In this document: one piece after another, positions 1 to 6,163 of the stretch
How positions within the stretch are numbered: the first letter of the stretch is position 1
Layout: each line of letters begins with the position of its first letter
From: Minisyncoccota bacterium
Lineage (GTDB): Bacteria; Patescibacteriota; Minisyncoccia; Minisyncoccales; CG1-02-41-26
Direction: 5' to 3'
Assembly: GCA_028712605.1 (NCBI GenBank)
Contig: JAQTPV010000034.1
Span: 1 to 7,709 of the forward strand
Length of the DNA stretch: 7,709 nt
Program-made: the position numbers and the translations under genes
Notes under the pieces: model-generated
The model's database searches: none
Seen by the model: the letters and a program-made list of their open reading frames with translations, nothing else
Told to the model about the DNA's origin: nothing

Positions 1-914
1 AGGGAGAGATTGGGGCTAATATGGCTGGCTACCAAAAGCAGTTCGGGTTAATTTTAGATATGGATAAGGTGGAGTTGAGATATAACTCCGAATGGCTTAG
101 TCAATTAAATTTCAAGGATGTTTTGGGGTTGGCTATGAATTTTACAGCCCAGCAAATGATTCAGCGGCGCAATTTTAAAGAACGTTGGGAGTCCGCCAGT
201 CCAATTGGCTTGCATGAATTAATGTATCCGTTAATGCAGGGCTATGATTCAGTAGCAATTAAAGCTGATGTGGAGCTGGGTGGTTTTGATCAATTATTTA
301 ATTTAAAAGCTGGTCGAGAGATTCAAAGAGCATCTAAGCAGCCCCCGCAGGACATCATGACCCTTAAAATGCTTTATGGTTTAGATGGCCGGAAAATGTC
401 TACCAGTTGGGGTAATGTAATTAATATTACGGATGAACCAGGTGATATGTATGGTAAGGTTATGTCGCTGAAAGATGAGTTGATTGGTGACTATTGGGAA
501 TTGACCACCAGGTTGCCGTTGGAAGAGGTGGGGCAAATAAAAAAAACTTTAACTGAAGGCCAGATTAACCCAAGGGATATTAAGGCCAAATTAGCTCGAG
601 AAATTGTAAGGCTGTATCATGGAGAAAAGGAGGCTGAAGGGGCGGAGAGAGAATTTGAGAAAATATTTCGCAGTAAAGAGTTGCCATCGGATATACCTGA
701 TTTTCAAGCGCAAAAACCTACTTATCCGATTTTGGACTTGTTGGCGGATTCTGGCTTGGCGGGTTCTAAAAGCGAGGCTAAAAGATTGGTTACGGGTAAG
801 GCGATAGAAATTAATGATGCTATACATGATGATTGGAAGGAACAAGTTGAGATAAAGGATGGCATGGTGATCAGGGCTGGCAAGAGAAAATTTATTAAAG
901 TTAAGCTGAAGTAA
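1..914 (+). CDS. tyrS: Tyrosyl-tRNA synthetase, 5'-truncated by window edge
   Basis: Class I aminoacyl-tRNA synthetase that charges tRNA-Tyr in the cytoplasm. The reading frame is open to the first base (codons for GEIGAN precede the Met at 21), so that Met is internal and roughly the first 100 residues, including the HIGH motif, lie outside the window. Counting from Met 21, the visible part shows the tyrosine-site and insertion region with ADVELGGFDQ (residues 82-91; the family usually has GGTDQ), then the KMSKS loop as KMSTS followed by WGN (residues 125-132), an alpha-helical anticodon-binding region, and a C-terminal S4 RNA-binding domain from about residue 235 to 290 (SKSEAKRLV, then a beta-rich tail). 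The S4 tail and the length fit the roughly 400-residue bacterial TyrRS type. A second in-frame stop (TGA) lies two codons after the TAA. The next gene starts 10 bases downstream, so the two are probably co-transcribed. The family call is firm; the missing start is the only gap. Confidence 0.95.
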   Translation, partial: GEIGANMAGYQKQFGLILDMDKVELRYNSEWLSQLNFKDVLGLAMNFTAQQMIQRRNFKERWESASPIGLHELMYPLMQGYDSVAIKADVELGGFDQLFNLKAGREIQRASKQPPQDIMTLKMLYGLDGRKMSTSWGNVINITDEPGDMYGKVMSLKDELIGDYWELTTRLPLEEVGQIKKTLTEGQINPRDIKAKLAREIVRLYHGEKEAEGAEREFEKIFRSKELPSDIPDFQAQKPTYPILDLLADSGLAGSKSEAKRLVTGKAIEINDAIHDDWKEQVEIKDGMVIRAGKRKFIKVKLK

Positions 915-924
915 GTTTGAAAAT

Positions 925-1293
925 ATGCCAAAAAAAATCCTTATTGTTGAAGATGAGCCTATTCTAAAGGAGATGTATGAGCAAAAATTTAGGCAAAGCG
1001 GCTTTGAGGTTTATGCGGCCAACGATGGTGAAGAAGGATTTTCTTTAGCCTTGAGGGTAAAGCCTGATTTAATTTTGTTGGACATTCTGTTGCCCAAAGA
1101 AAATGGTTTGGCTTGGCTGAAAAGGGTCAGAGGTAATGCTCAATTGGCCAAGATAAAAGTAGTAGCTTTCTCTAACTTTGATGATCCAAATAGTAAGAAT
1201 ACAGCCGCTGAACTGGGCGTAGTAGATTACCTGATTAAAACCAACTTTACTCCAGCTGAAGTCATAGAGCGCGTGAAAAGCCATTTAAATTAA
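925..1293 (+). CDS. Single-domain response regulator (receiver only)
   Basis: A 122-residue CheY-like receiver domain with no output domain. Seen directly: the acidic pocket E9-D10 in the LIVEDE segment, the phospho-acceptor D53 in LLDILLP, a Ser at the switch position (S83 in AFSNF), and the conserved Lys K105 in YLIK. All residues needed for phosphotransfer are therefore present. Such proteins normally accept phosphate from a histidine kinase and signal through protein-protein contact; no kinase or partner is encoded here, so its target is unknown. The SNF switch segment and LGVVDYLIKTN ending resemble receivers I associate with Patescibacteria. It lies between tyrS and aspS, 10 bases after one and 3 bases before the other, so it is almost certainly in the same transcript, but that does not prove a role in translation. 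The ATG at 925 starts just before beta-strand 1 as expected; no Shine-Dalgarno site precedes it. Confidence 0.93.
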   Translation: MPKKILIVEDEPILKEMYEQKFRQSGFEVYAANDGEEGFSLALRVKPDLILLDILLPKENGLAWLKRVRGNAQLAKIKVVAFSNFDDPNSKNTAAELGVVDYLIKTNFTPAEVIERVKSHLN

Positions 1294-1296
1294 CTT

Positions 1297-2688
1297 ATGA
1301 AGAGAACAACTATTATTGAAACAATTAAAACTATAGGTCAGAAGGTGAAGGTGTGCGGGTGGGTCCATGCAGTCAGAAGCCATGGTAAGATTATCTTCAT
1401 TGACCTTAGGGATCAAAGTGGAATTCTGCAGACCGTTTTTATTCCTGCCAACAAGGAGGCATATGAGAAGGTTAAGGAGGTAAGGCCAGAGTGGGTAGTG
1501 GAGATTGAGGGCACGGTTGGGGAGAGGCCAAGCGGTATGGAAACAGAAAAGTTACCGACTGGGAAAGTAGAACTTTTAGCGGAGGAGGTAACCGTGCTGA
1601 ATCAATCCAAGACCCCCCCTTTTGAGTTAACTGGCGATTCAAGAAAAATTAACGAAGAGAAGAGATTAGAGTACCGTTATTTGGATCTTAGAACCGAAAG
1701 GATGAAGGGCAATTTAATTTTAAGGCATCAGGCCGCCCTCTTTATACGTGAATTTTTAGATAAAAAAGGATTTTTGGAAATAGAGACTCCAATTTTAACC
1801 AAAAGCACACCCGAGGGTGCGAGGGACTATATCGTGCCTTCACGACGAGAAAAGGGTAAATTTTACGCTCTGCCGCAAAGTCCGCAGCAATATAAACAAT
1901 TATTAATGGTGGCAGGTGTGGAAAAATATTTCCAAATCGCTAAATGTTTTCGCGATGAAGATACGAGGGGAGATCGTCAGCCAGAGTTCACTCAAATGGA
2001 TTTAGAGATGTCCTTTGTTGCTCAAGAGGATATCATGAGATTAAATGAAGAGCTCTTGATTGCTTTGGTCCATGAGCTGATGCCCCAAAAGAAAATTCAG
2101 CAAATTCCTTTCCCTAGAATTACTTACCAGGAGTCCGTAAAGAAATATGCTACTGACCGCCCAGATTTAAGAGCGGATAAAAACGATTCAGATTCACTGG
2201 CTTTTTGTTGGGTTATTGACTTTCCTTTTTTTGAAAGAAATGATAAGGGCGATTGGACATTTACCCATAATCCCTTTTCCGCTCCAAAACCAGAACACAT
2301 GGATTGGCTAATGGCTAAAAAAAATATAGCTGACATTCTAACCACCCAATATGATATAGTTTTGAATGGTTATGAAGTCGGCGGTGGCAGTATTAGAACC
2401 CATACGCCAGAAGCTTTGGAAAAGGCGTTTGAAATAATGGGGTATCAGTCAGAAAGGATACAAAAAAATTTCGGCCACATACTAGAGGCCCTGTCTTTTG
2501 GGGCGCCGCCACATGGCGGGATTGCTTGGGGGTTAGAAAGATTATTGATGCTTTTAGTGGGCGAGGAGAGTATTCGGGAGGTAATGGCTTTCCCCAAAAC
2601 TGGCGATGGCCGGGATTTGATGATGGGGGCTCCTTCTGAAGTTGAATCTAATCAGTTAAAGGAACTGCATTTGAAAAGCGCCCCTTAA
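1297..2688 (+). CDS. aspS: Aspartyl-tRNA synthetase, bacterial type without GAD insertion domain
   Basis: Class IIb synthetase that attaches aspartate to tRNA-Asp. Domains in order: N-terminal OB-fold anticodon-binding domain (about 15-105; CGWVHAVRSHGK then FIDLRD), a linker containing YRYLDLR (127-132), then the catalytic core with motif 1 around 157-178 (STPEGARDYIVPSR begins at 170), motif 2 FRDEDTRGDRQPEFTQ (218-233) and motif 3 GIAWGLERLL (408-417), followed by AFPKT (431-435). STPEGAR, QSPQ and AFPKT are bacterial-type signatures. Bacterial AspRS is usually about 580-600 residues; this one has 463. The missing part is the GAD insertion: DRPDLR (287-292) is followed after only 10 residues by FCWVIDFP (303-310), where about 120 residues normally intervene. 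All class II motifs are intact, so an active enzyme is expected. His29 in the OB fold is at the position where His is linked to non-discriminating enzymes that also charge tRNA-Asn. The start is 3 bases after the response regulator stop. Confidence 0.95.
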   Translation: MKRTTIIETIKTIGQKVKVCGWVHAVRSHGKIIFIDLRDQSGILQTVFIPANKEAYEKVKEVRPEWVVEIEGTVGERPSGMETEKLPTGKVELLAEEVTVLNQSKTPPFELTGDSRKINEEKRLEYRYLDLRTERMKGNLILRHQAALFIREFLDKKGFLEIETPILTKSTPEGARDYIVPSRREKGKFYALPQSPQQYKQLLMVAGVEKYFQIAKCFRDEDTRGDRQPEFTQMDLEMSFVAQEDIMRLNEELLIALVHELMPQKKIQQIPFPRITYQESVKKYATDRPDLRADKNDSDSLAFCWVIDFPFFERNDKGDWTFTHNPFSAPKPEHMDWLMAKKNIADILTTQYDIVLNGYEVGGGSIRTHTPEALEKAFEIMGYQSERIQKNFGHILEALSFGAPPHGGIAWGLERLLMLLVGEESIREVMAFPKTGDGRDLMMGAPSEVESNQLKELHLKSAP

Positions 2689-2706
2689 ATCAAGTGGCGG
2701 TTTTTT
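2679..2706 (+). terminator. Probable intrinsic terminator overlapping the aspS stop
   Basis: An 8-base stem with one C-T mismatch pairs 2679-2686 (CGCCCCTT) with 2692-2699 (AAGTGGCG) around a 5-base loop AAATC; one G follows, then T6 at 2701-2706. The outer four pairs are G/C-rich. The 5' arm contains the last codons of aspS and the T of its TAA. This would separate the tyrS-aspS transcript from the carboxypeptidase gene. The stem is short and mismatched, so readthrough is plausible. Read by eye, with no folding energy calculated. Confidence 0.5.
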
Positions 2707-2721
2707 AAAAAATATTTTCTT

Positions 2722-3657
2722 ATGAAAAGGACAACCCTTTTTTTAATTTCTTTTTTAATAAGTTTGCCTTTTTGGTGGTCGGTTAATTATTTACAGGCCA
2801 ATTTGGAGGAACAGTTTTTGGTAGAGTCGTTAGAGAAGGAGCCGCCTGCTTTTTTTCTAGCCGGTATTCAACAGCAATATTCATTGCAACAAGAAAGATT
2901 AAAGGAGGCTCAATGCTCTCATATTTTGGCTGGAAACGCTATTGCAGCCTTGGTAGATCGGGACGGAAAGCCGGAGATTATTTTTCAGAAAAACATTGAC
3001 ACTATTAAGCCCATTGCTAGCATTACTAAGCTAATGACGGCTCTTATCGCTCGCGATTTTCTAAAACCAGATCAAGAGGTTACCATATCAGAGAAGGCAG
3101 TGAGGCAAGCTGATGAAACAGGGCTTCTTAAGGCTGGCGATAAAATTTTAGTAGCTGATTTAATGAGGATGGCGTTGATAGAGTCAAGTAATGATGCTGG
3201 GTTTGCTTTGGCTGAAGCAGTAGAGGAACAGAATTTTGTTTTAGCTATGAACATTAAGGCTCAAATGCTAGGGATGGTTAACTCTTATTTTTTCAACCCT
3301 ACGGGGCTTGACGATACTGACAAGGGCTTATCGGGTACAAATTATTCTACAGCCAGAGATTTAGTCGTTTTAGCTCAAAGTATTTTATCGGAACCGGAGA
3401 TTTTAGAAATTTTAAGACAAAAACAGTATTCTTTTTATCTCAATGATGTTTTTCACCACGAACTAATTACCACCAATGAATTATTAGGGGAAATCCCCGA
3501 GATTATTGGCGGTAAAACTGGCACCACTGATTTAGCCGGCTCATGTCTTTTAGAAATTTTAAAAACCAAAAATCCAGAGAAGTACTTGGTGGCCGTTGTT
3601 TTGAACTCGCCAGATCGCTTCAGCGACATGCGAGCCTTAATTAACTGCGCAAGATGA
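2722..3657 (+). CDS. D-alanyl-D-alanine carboxypeptidase, peptidase S11 (DacA/PBP5-like)
   Basis: Penicillin-binding serine enzyme that removes the terminal D-Ala from peptidoglycan pentapeptides outside the membrane. A hydrophobic N-terminal segment (about 5-24) after MKR acts as a signal peptide or single membrane anchor; YLQA (23-26) could be a signal peptidase site. A linker (about 27-70) leads into the transpeptidase-like fold. All three active-site motifs are present: S100-I-T-K103 (SxxK, nucleophile Ser100 and general base Lys103), S155-S-N157 (SxN) and K265-T-G267, the last followed by TTDLAGSC as in PBP5-type enzymes. FNPTGLDD (191-198) is also typical. The protein ends 44 residues after KTG, so it lacks the C-terminal beta-rich domain and amphipathic anchor of full DacA proteins; tethering would rely on the N-terminus. 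It stops at TGA with a reserve TAG two codons later. It lies just upstream of mraY and shares its pathway. D-Ala-D-Ala endopeptidase activity cannot be excluded. Confidence 0.9.
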   Translation: MKRTTLFLISFLISLPFWWSVNYLQANLEEQFLVESLEKEPPAFFLAGIQQQYSLQQERLKEAQCSHILAGNAIAALVDRDGKPEIIFQKNIDTIKPIASITKLMTALIARDFLKPDQEVTISEKAVRQADETGLLKAGDKILVADLMRMALIESSNDAGFALAEAVEEQNFVLAMNIKAQMLGMVNSYFFNPTGLDDTDKGLSGTNYSTARDLVVLAQSILSEPEILEILRQKQYSFYLNDVFHHELITTNELLGEIPEIIGGKTGTTDLAGSCLLEILKTKNPEKYLVAVVLNSPDRFSDMRALINCAR

Positions 3658-3722
3658 AAATAGTTTTTGCGGGTTGATAACGCTCTCTTGAGACGACAGC
3701 TTTTGCGAACTTTATCTTATTT
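3658..3722 (+). promoter_or_regulatory. 65-base gap before mraY, possible weak promoter and direct repeat
   Basis: This is the longest non-coding gap in the window and the natural place for a promoter of the mraY-murD-ftsW-murG run. TTGAGA (3688-3693) lies 17 bases before TTTATC (3711-3716); the first is a fair -35 box, the second matches only three of six -10 positions, and a transcript would begin almost at the mraY ATG. A 10-base element occurs twice with one mismatch: AGTTTTTGCG at 3662-3671 and AGCTTTTGCG at 3698-3707, 36 bases apart. No convincing terminator hairpin for the upstream gene is visible. Regulatory function is a guess from position. Confidence 0.22.
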
Positions 3723-4802
3723 ATGGTTTCACAAATCTTTAATCCTATAGAAGTTCAGATTATTAAGATTTTTGCCTTATGCGCTTCATCTTTATTGATA
3801 GCGTTTTTGTGGGCACCCAGCTTGATTAAATTTCTTTATCGTTATCAGTTATGGAGAAAATCAGCTCGCACTAAAACTATTGATGGTAAGCCCGCGCCTA
3901 TTTTTTATGGCCTGCATAAAGAGCGGGAGGTTTCAGTGCCGAGATTAGGCGGAGTTTTAGTTTGGGTAACGGTAATTTTGGTAGCTTTTTTCTTCGCTTG
4001 GCTAAACAAGCTTTTTCCAGGCCACTTTTGGTTTCAAAAATTAGACTTTTTATCAAGGGATCAAACTTGGTTACCATTAATTACTTTACTGGCAGCTTCG
4101 CTTTTGGGTTTAGGTGATGATGTTCTGCAAATCTTTGGCAAGGGCGGTTATAAGGCCGGAGGCTTAAGTTTTACTAGAAGGTTTATAGTAGTGTTTTTAA
4201 TTGGTCTAATCGGTGCCCTTTGGTTTTACGGGAAACTAGAGTTCCAGACTCTGCACGTTCCTTTTGTGGGCGATGTAGCGGTTGGGTTTTTGTACATTCC
4301 CTTATTTATTTTAACCGTTTTGGCTTGTTGGTCGGGTGGTGTGATTGACGGCATTGATGGTTTAGCCGGTGGCGTGTTCGGAATTATTTTTATGGCTTTT
4401 GGCATTATTTCTTTGGCTGGAGCGCAGTATAATTTGGCTGCTTTCTGTATGGTACTGGCTGGCGCCATTATGGCTTTTCTATGGTATAATATTCCGCCAG
4501 CTAAATTTTATATGGGCGAAACCGGTATGATTGGTTTAACCGCCACCTTGGCCGTAGTGGCTTTTTTAACTAATTCTGTTTTAGTTTTGCCTATTATCGG
4601 CGGCCTTTTAGTGTTGGAGGCTGGATCCGTGATCGTTCAGCTTTTAGCTAAAAGGCTCTTAAAGAGGAAGATATTTTTATGCGCCCCGTTTCATCATCAT
4701 TTGGAAGCTAAGGGCTGGTTGCCCCAGCAAATTACCATGCGCTTTTGGTTAATTAATATTGTGCTGGCCATTGCGGGTATCGCTATTCGGCTAATGGGTT
4801 AG
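3723..4802 (+). CDS. mraY: Phospho-N-acetylmuramoyl-pentapeptide transferase (lipid I synthase)
   Basis: Integral membrane enzyme that transfers phospho-MurNAc-pentapeptide from UDP to undecaprenyl phosphate, giving lipid I on the inner face of the membrane. The 359 residues match the usual length and hold about ten hydrophobic segments. Family motifs in order: VPRLGG (72-77), the Mg-binding pair D132-D133 in GLGDD, GGVIDGIDGLAGG (205-217), WYNIPPAKFYMGETG (254-268), and the MraY-specific loop APFHHHLEAKGW (321-332) followed by RFW. The HHH loop and the murD/ftsW/murG neighbours fix the identity as MraY rather than WecA or TagO. Three motifs deviate: the usual TPTMGG is VPRLGG, the second Asn of NxxNLTDGLDG is Gly206, and the Asp of MGDTG is Glu266 (E. 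coli Asp267). The ATG at 3723 is the only plausible start, because a TAA at 3678-3680 blocks the frame upstream and no other start codon intervenes. murD follows after 8 bases. Confidence 0.93.
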   Translation: MVSQIFNPIEVQIIKIFALCASSLLIAFLWAPSLIKFLYRYQLWRKSARTKTIDGKPAPIFYGLHKEREVSVPRLGGVLVWVTVILVAFFFAWLNKLFPGHFWFQKLDFLSRDQTWLPLITLLAASLLGLGDDVLQIFGKGGYKAGGLSFTRRFIVVFLIGLIGALWFYGKLEFQTLHVPFVGDVAVGFLYIPLFILTVLACWSGGVIDGIDGLAGGVFGIIFMAFGIISLAGAQYNLAAFCMVLAGAIMAFLWYNIPPAKFYMGETGMIGLTATLAVVAFLTNSVLVLPIIGGLLVLEAGSVIVQLLAKRLLKRKIFLCAPFHHHLEAKGWLPQQITMRFWLINIVLAIAGIAIRLMG

Positions 4803-4810
4803 ACTTTTGT

Positions 4811-6163
4811 ATGCTGATAGAAGAGTTAAGAAGTAAGAAAATAATAGTTTTAGGGTTTGGAGAAGAAGGGAAAGACAATTATTTAGCTCTTAGAAAATTA
4901 TTCCCAGAGCAGGTTTTGGCTGTAGCCGACAGAAAGAGGTTGGATGACTTTGCAGTGGGGGAGCAGAAAATATTAAAAACCGATAGAAAAATAAGATTAC
5001 ATCTGGGCCCCGATTACCTTAAAGCTTTAAGAGATTACGAGGTCATCATTAAAACCCCTGGTATTCCCAGTAGCGCCTTGAAGCCTTTTTTGGCGAAGGG
5101 AAGTAGGGTAATCACCCAAACAGAAATTTTTTTCGCTAATTTTCAAGGTAAAATAATCGGCGTTACGGGCACTAAAGGTAAGGGTACTACGAGCGCTTTA
5201 ATTTTTAACATTCTGCAGATCGCTGGTTTTGATACGAAATTAGTAGGCAATATTGGGCAACCTGTCTTCCAGCTTTTGCTCCGCGCTAAGCCCAATCAGA
5301 TATTTGTTTACGAACTGTCTTCGCATCAATTACAGAATTTGAGATTTTCTCCTTGGGTGGCTGTTTTTTTAAATATCTTTCCAGACCACTTAGAGTACTA
5401 TAAAAATTTTCAGAACTATCAAAAAGCCAAAGAGAGCATTACTGCTCATCAGAGTTCCAATGATTTTTTAATTTATAATAGTGACGACAAAGTGGTTCGC
5501 GAGATTGCGCAAAAAAGCCGAGTTCAAAAAATTGCTTTTAACAAAAAAACAACGAATCAAGTTTTAAGAATTATCCAGCGAAAAGATATTCCCTTAAGAG
5601 GAGATTTTAATTTGATGAATATAGCCGCTGCTTACTTAGTGGCTAAGATTTTAGGAGTAGGGGAGTCATTAATTAAAAAGGGTATCCGGTCTTTTAGGCC
5701 TTTGCCGCACCGTTTGGAATTTGCTGGACGATATCGCGGCATTGAGTTTTATGACGACTCTATGGCTACTGTGCCCCAAACAACAGAAGTGGATATTAAA
5801 GCTTTAGGGCCAAGGCTCACCACCATTATGTTGGGTGGTTCCAGTAAGGGCGAAATTGACTTTTCATCTTTGGCTATGAAGGTTGTTCAGAGTCATATTA
5901 AGACCGTTATCTTATTCCCAGATACTGGTCAGGCAATTTGGCGGGCCATTGAGAGGGCCTCAAAAATAAGAAAGAAAAGACCACCCCAATCTTTTCCGGC
6001 CCTTTCAATGCAAGAGGCCATAGAAATCGCCTACCAGCAAACGAATAAAGGAGAGCTTTGTCTTTTAGCGCCAGCTTCCGCCAGCTTCTCTTTATTCCGT
6101 GATTATAAGGAACGAGGAGATTTGTTTAAAAAATATGCCCAAAGACTTGGACAAAAAAAATAG
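4811..6163 (+). CDS. murD: UDP-N-acetylmuramoyl-L-alanine--D-glutamate ligase
   Basis: Cytoplasmic Mur ligase that adds D-Glu to UDP-MurNAc-L-Ala using ATP. At 450 residues it has the normal length and three domains: an N-terminal Rossmann-like UDP-binding domain (IIVLGFGEEGK, 11-21; KTPGIP, 81-86), a central ATPase domain with P-loop GTKGKGTT (120-127), VGNIGQP (145-151), YELSSHQ (167-173, Glu168), PDHLEYY (191-197, His193) and the probable carbamylated Lys207 in YQKAKESI, and a C-terminal domain with LPHRLEF (298-304), LGGSSKG (341-347, Lys346) and PASASF (421-426). YELSSHQLQNLRFSP, the LPHRLEF block and GGSSKG are MurD-specific and distinguish it from MurC, E and F. Two signature residues differ: the His of GxHNxxN is Phe266, and the Lys of DSKAT is Met318. 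It starts 8 bases after mraY, and its last 29 bases overlap ftsW in another frame, which suggests translational coupling. Confidence 0.95.
   Translation: MLIEELRSKKIIVLGFGEEGKDNYLALRKLFPEQVLAVADRKRLDDFAVGEQKILKTDRKIRLHLGPDYLKALRDYEVIIKTPGIPSSALKPFLAKGSRVITQTEIFFANFQGKIIGVTGTKGKGTTSALIFNILQIAGFDTKLVGNIGQPVFQLLLRAKPNQIFVYELSSHQLQNLRFSPWVAVFLNIFPDHLEYYKNFQNYQKAKESITAHQSSNDFLIYNSDDKVVREIAQKSRVQKIAFNKKTTNQVLRIIQRKDIPLRGDFNLMNIAAAYLVAKILGVGESLIKKGIRSFRPLPHRLEFAGRYRGIEFYDDSMATVPQTTEVDIKALGPRLTTIMLGGSSKGEIDFSSLAMKVVQSHIKTVILFPDTGQAIWRAIERASKIRKKRPPQSFPALSMQEAIEIAYQQTNKGELCLLAPASASFSLFRDYKERGDLFKKYAQRLGQKK

Noticed and set aside
21..23. ATG at 21 as the tyrS start
   Set aside because: The frame is open to base 1, and starting here would remove the N-terminal half of the catalytic fold including the HIGH motif, so it is an internal Met.
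619..807. Second + strand open frame inside tyrS
   Set aside because: Arg/Lys/Trp-rich translation in an alternate frame over the conserved S4-region coding; no family features.
591..845. Minus-strand open frames, here and at 722-931, 1069-1284, 2124-2345, 3072-3254, 4226-4468, 6467-6694 and 6950-7156
   Set aside because: Each lies opposite a well-supported + strand gene, and none shows a recognisable motif or fold.
1297..2736. Identical MKRTT beginnings of aspS and the carboxypeptidase gene
   Set aside because: The codons differ and similarity ends after five residues; most likely coincidence in Lys/Arg-rich N-termini.
3655..3663. Possible TGA recoding (as Gly in some Patescibacteria)
   Set aside because: No other gene has an in-frame TGA, and the single one at the end of the carboxypeptidase gene is followed two codons later by TAG, so it acts as a stop.
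4482..4490. Extended -10 promoter-like TGGTATAAT inside mraY
   Set aside because: It encodes the conserved W-Y-N of the active-site block, and there is no -35 box at suitable distance.
6071..6088. Tandem CCAGCTTC repeat
   Set aside because: It encodes the expected Pro-Ala-Ser-Ala-Ser of the MurD C-terminal motif; no sign of an independent element.
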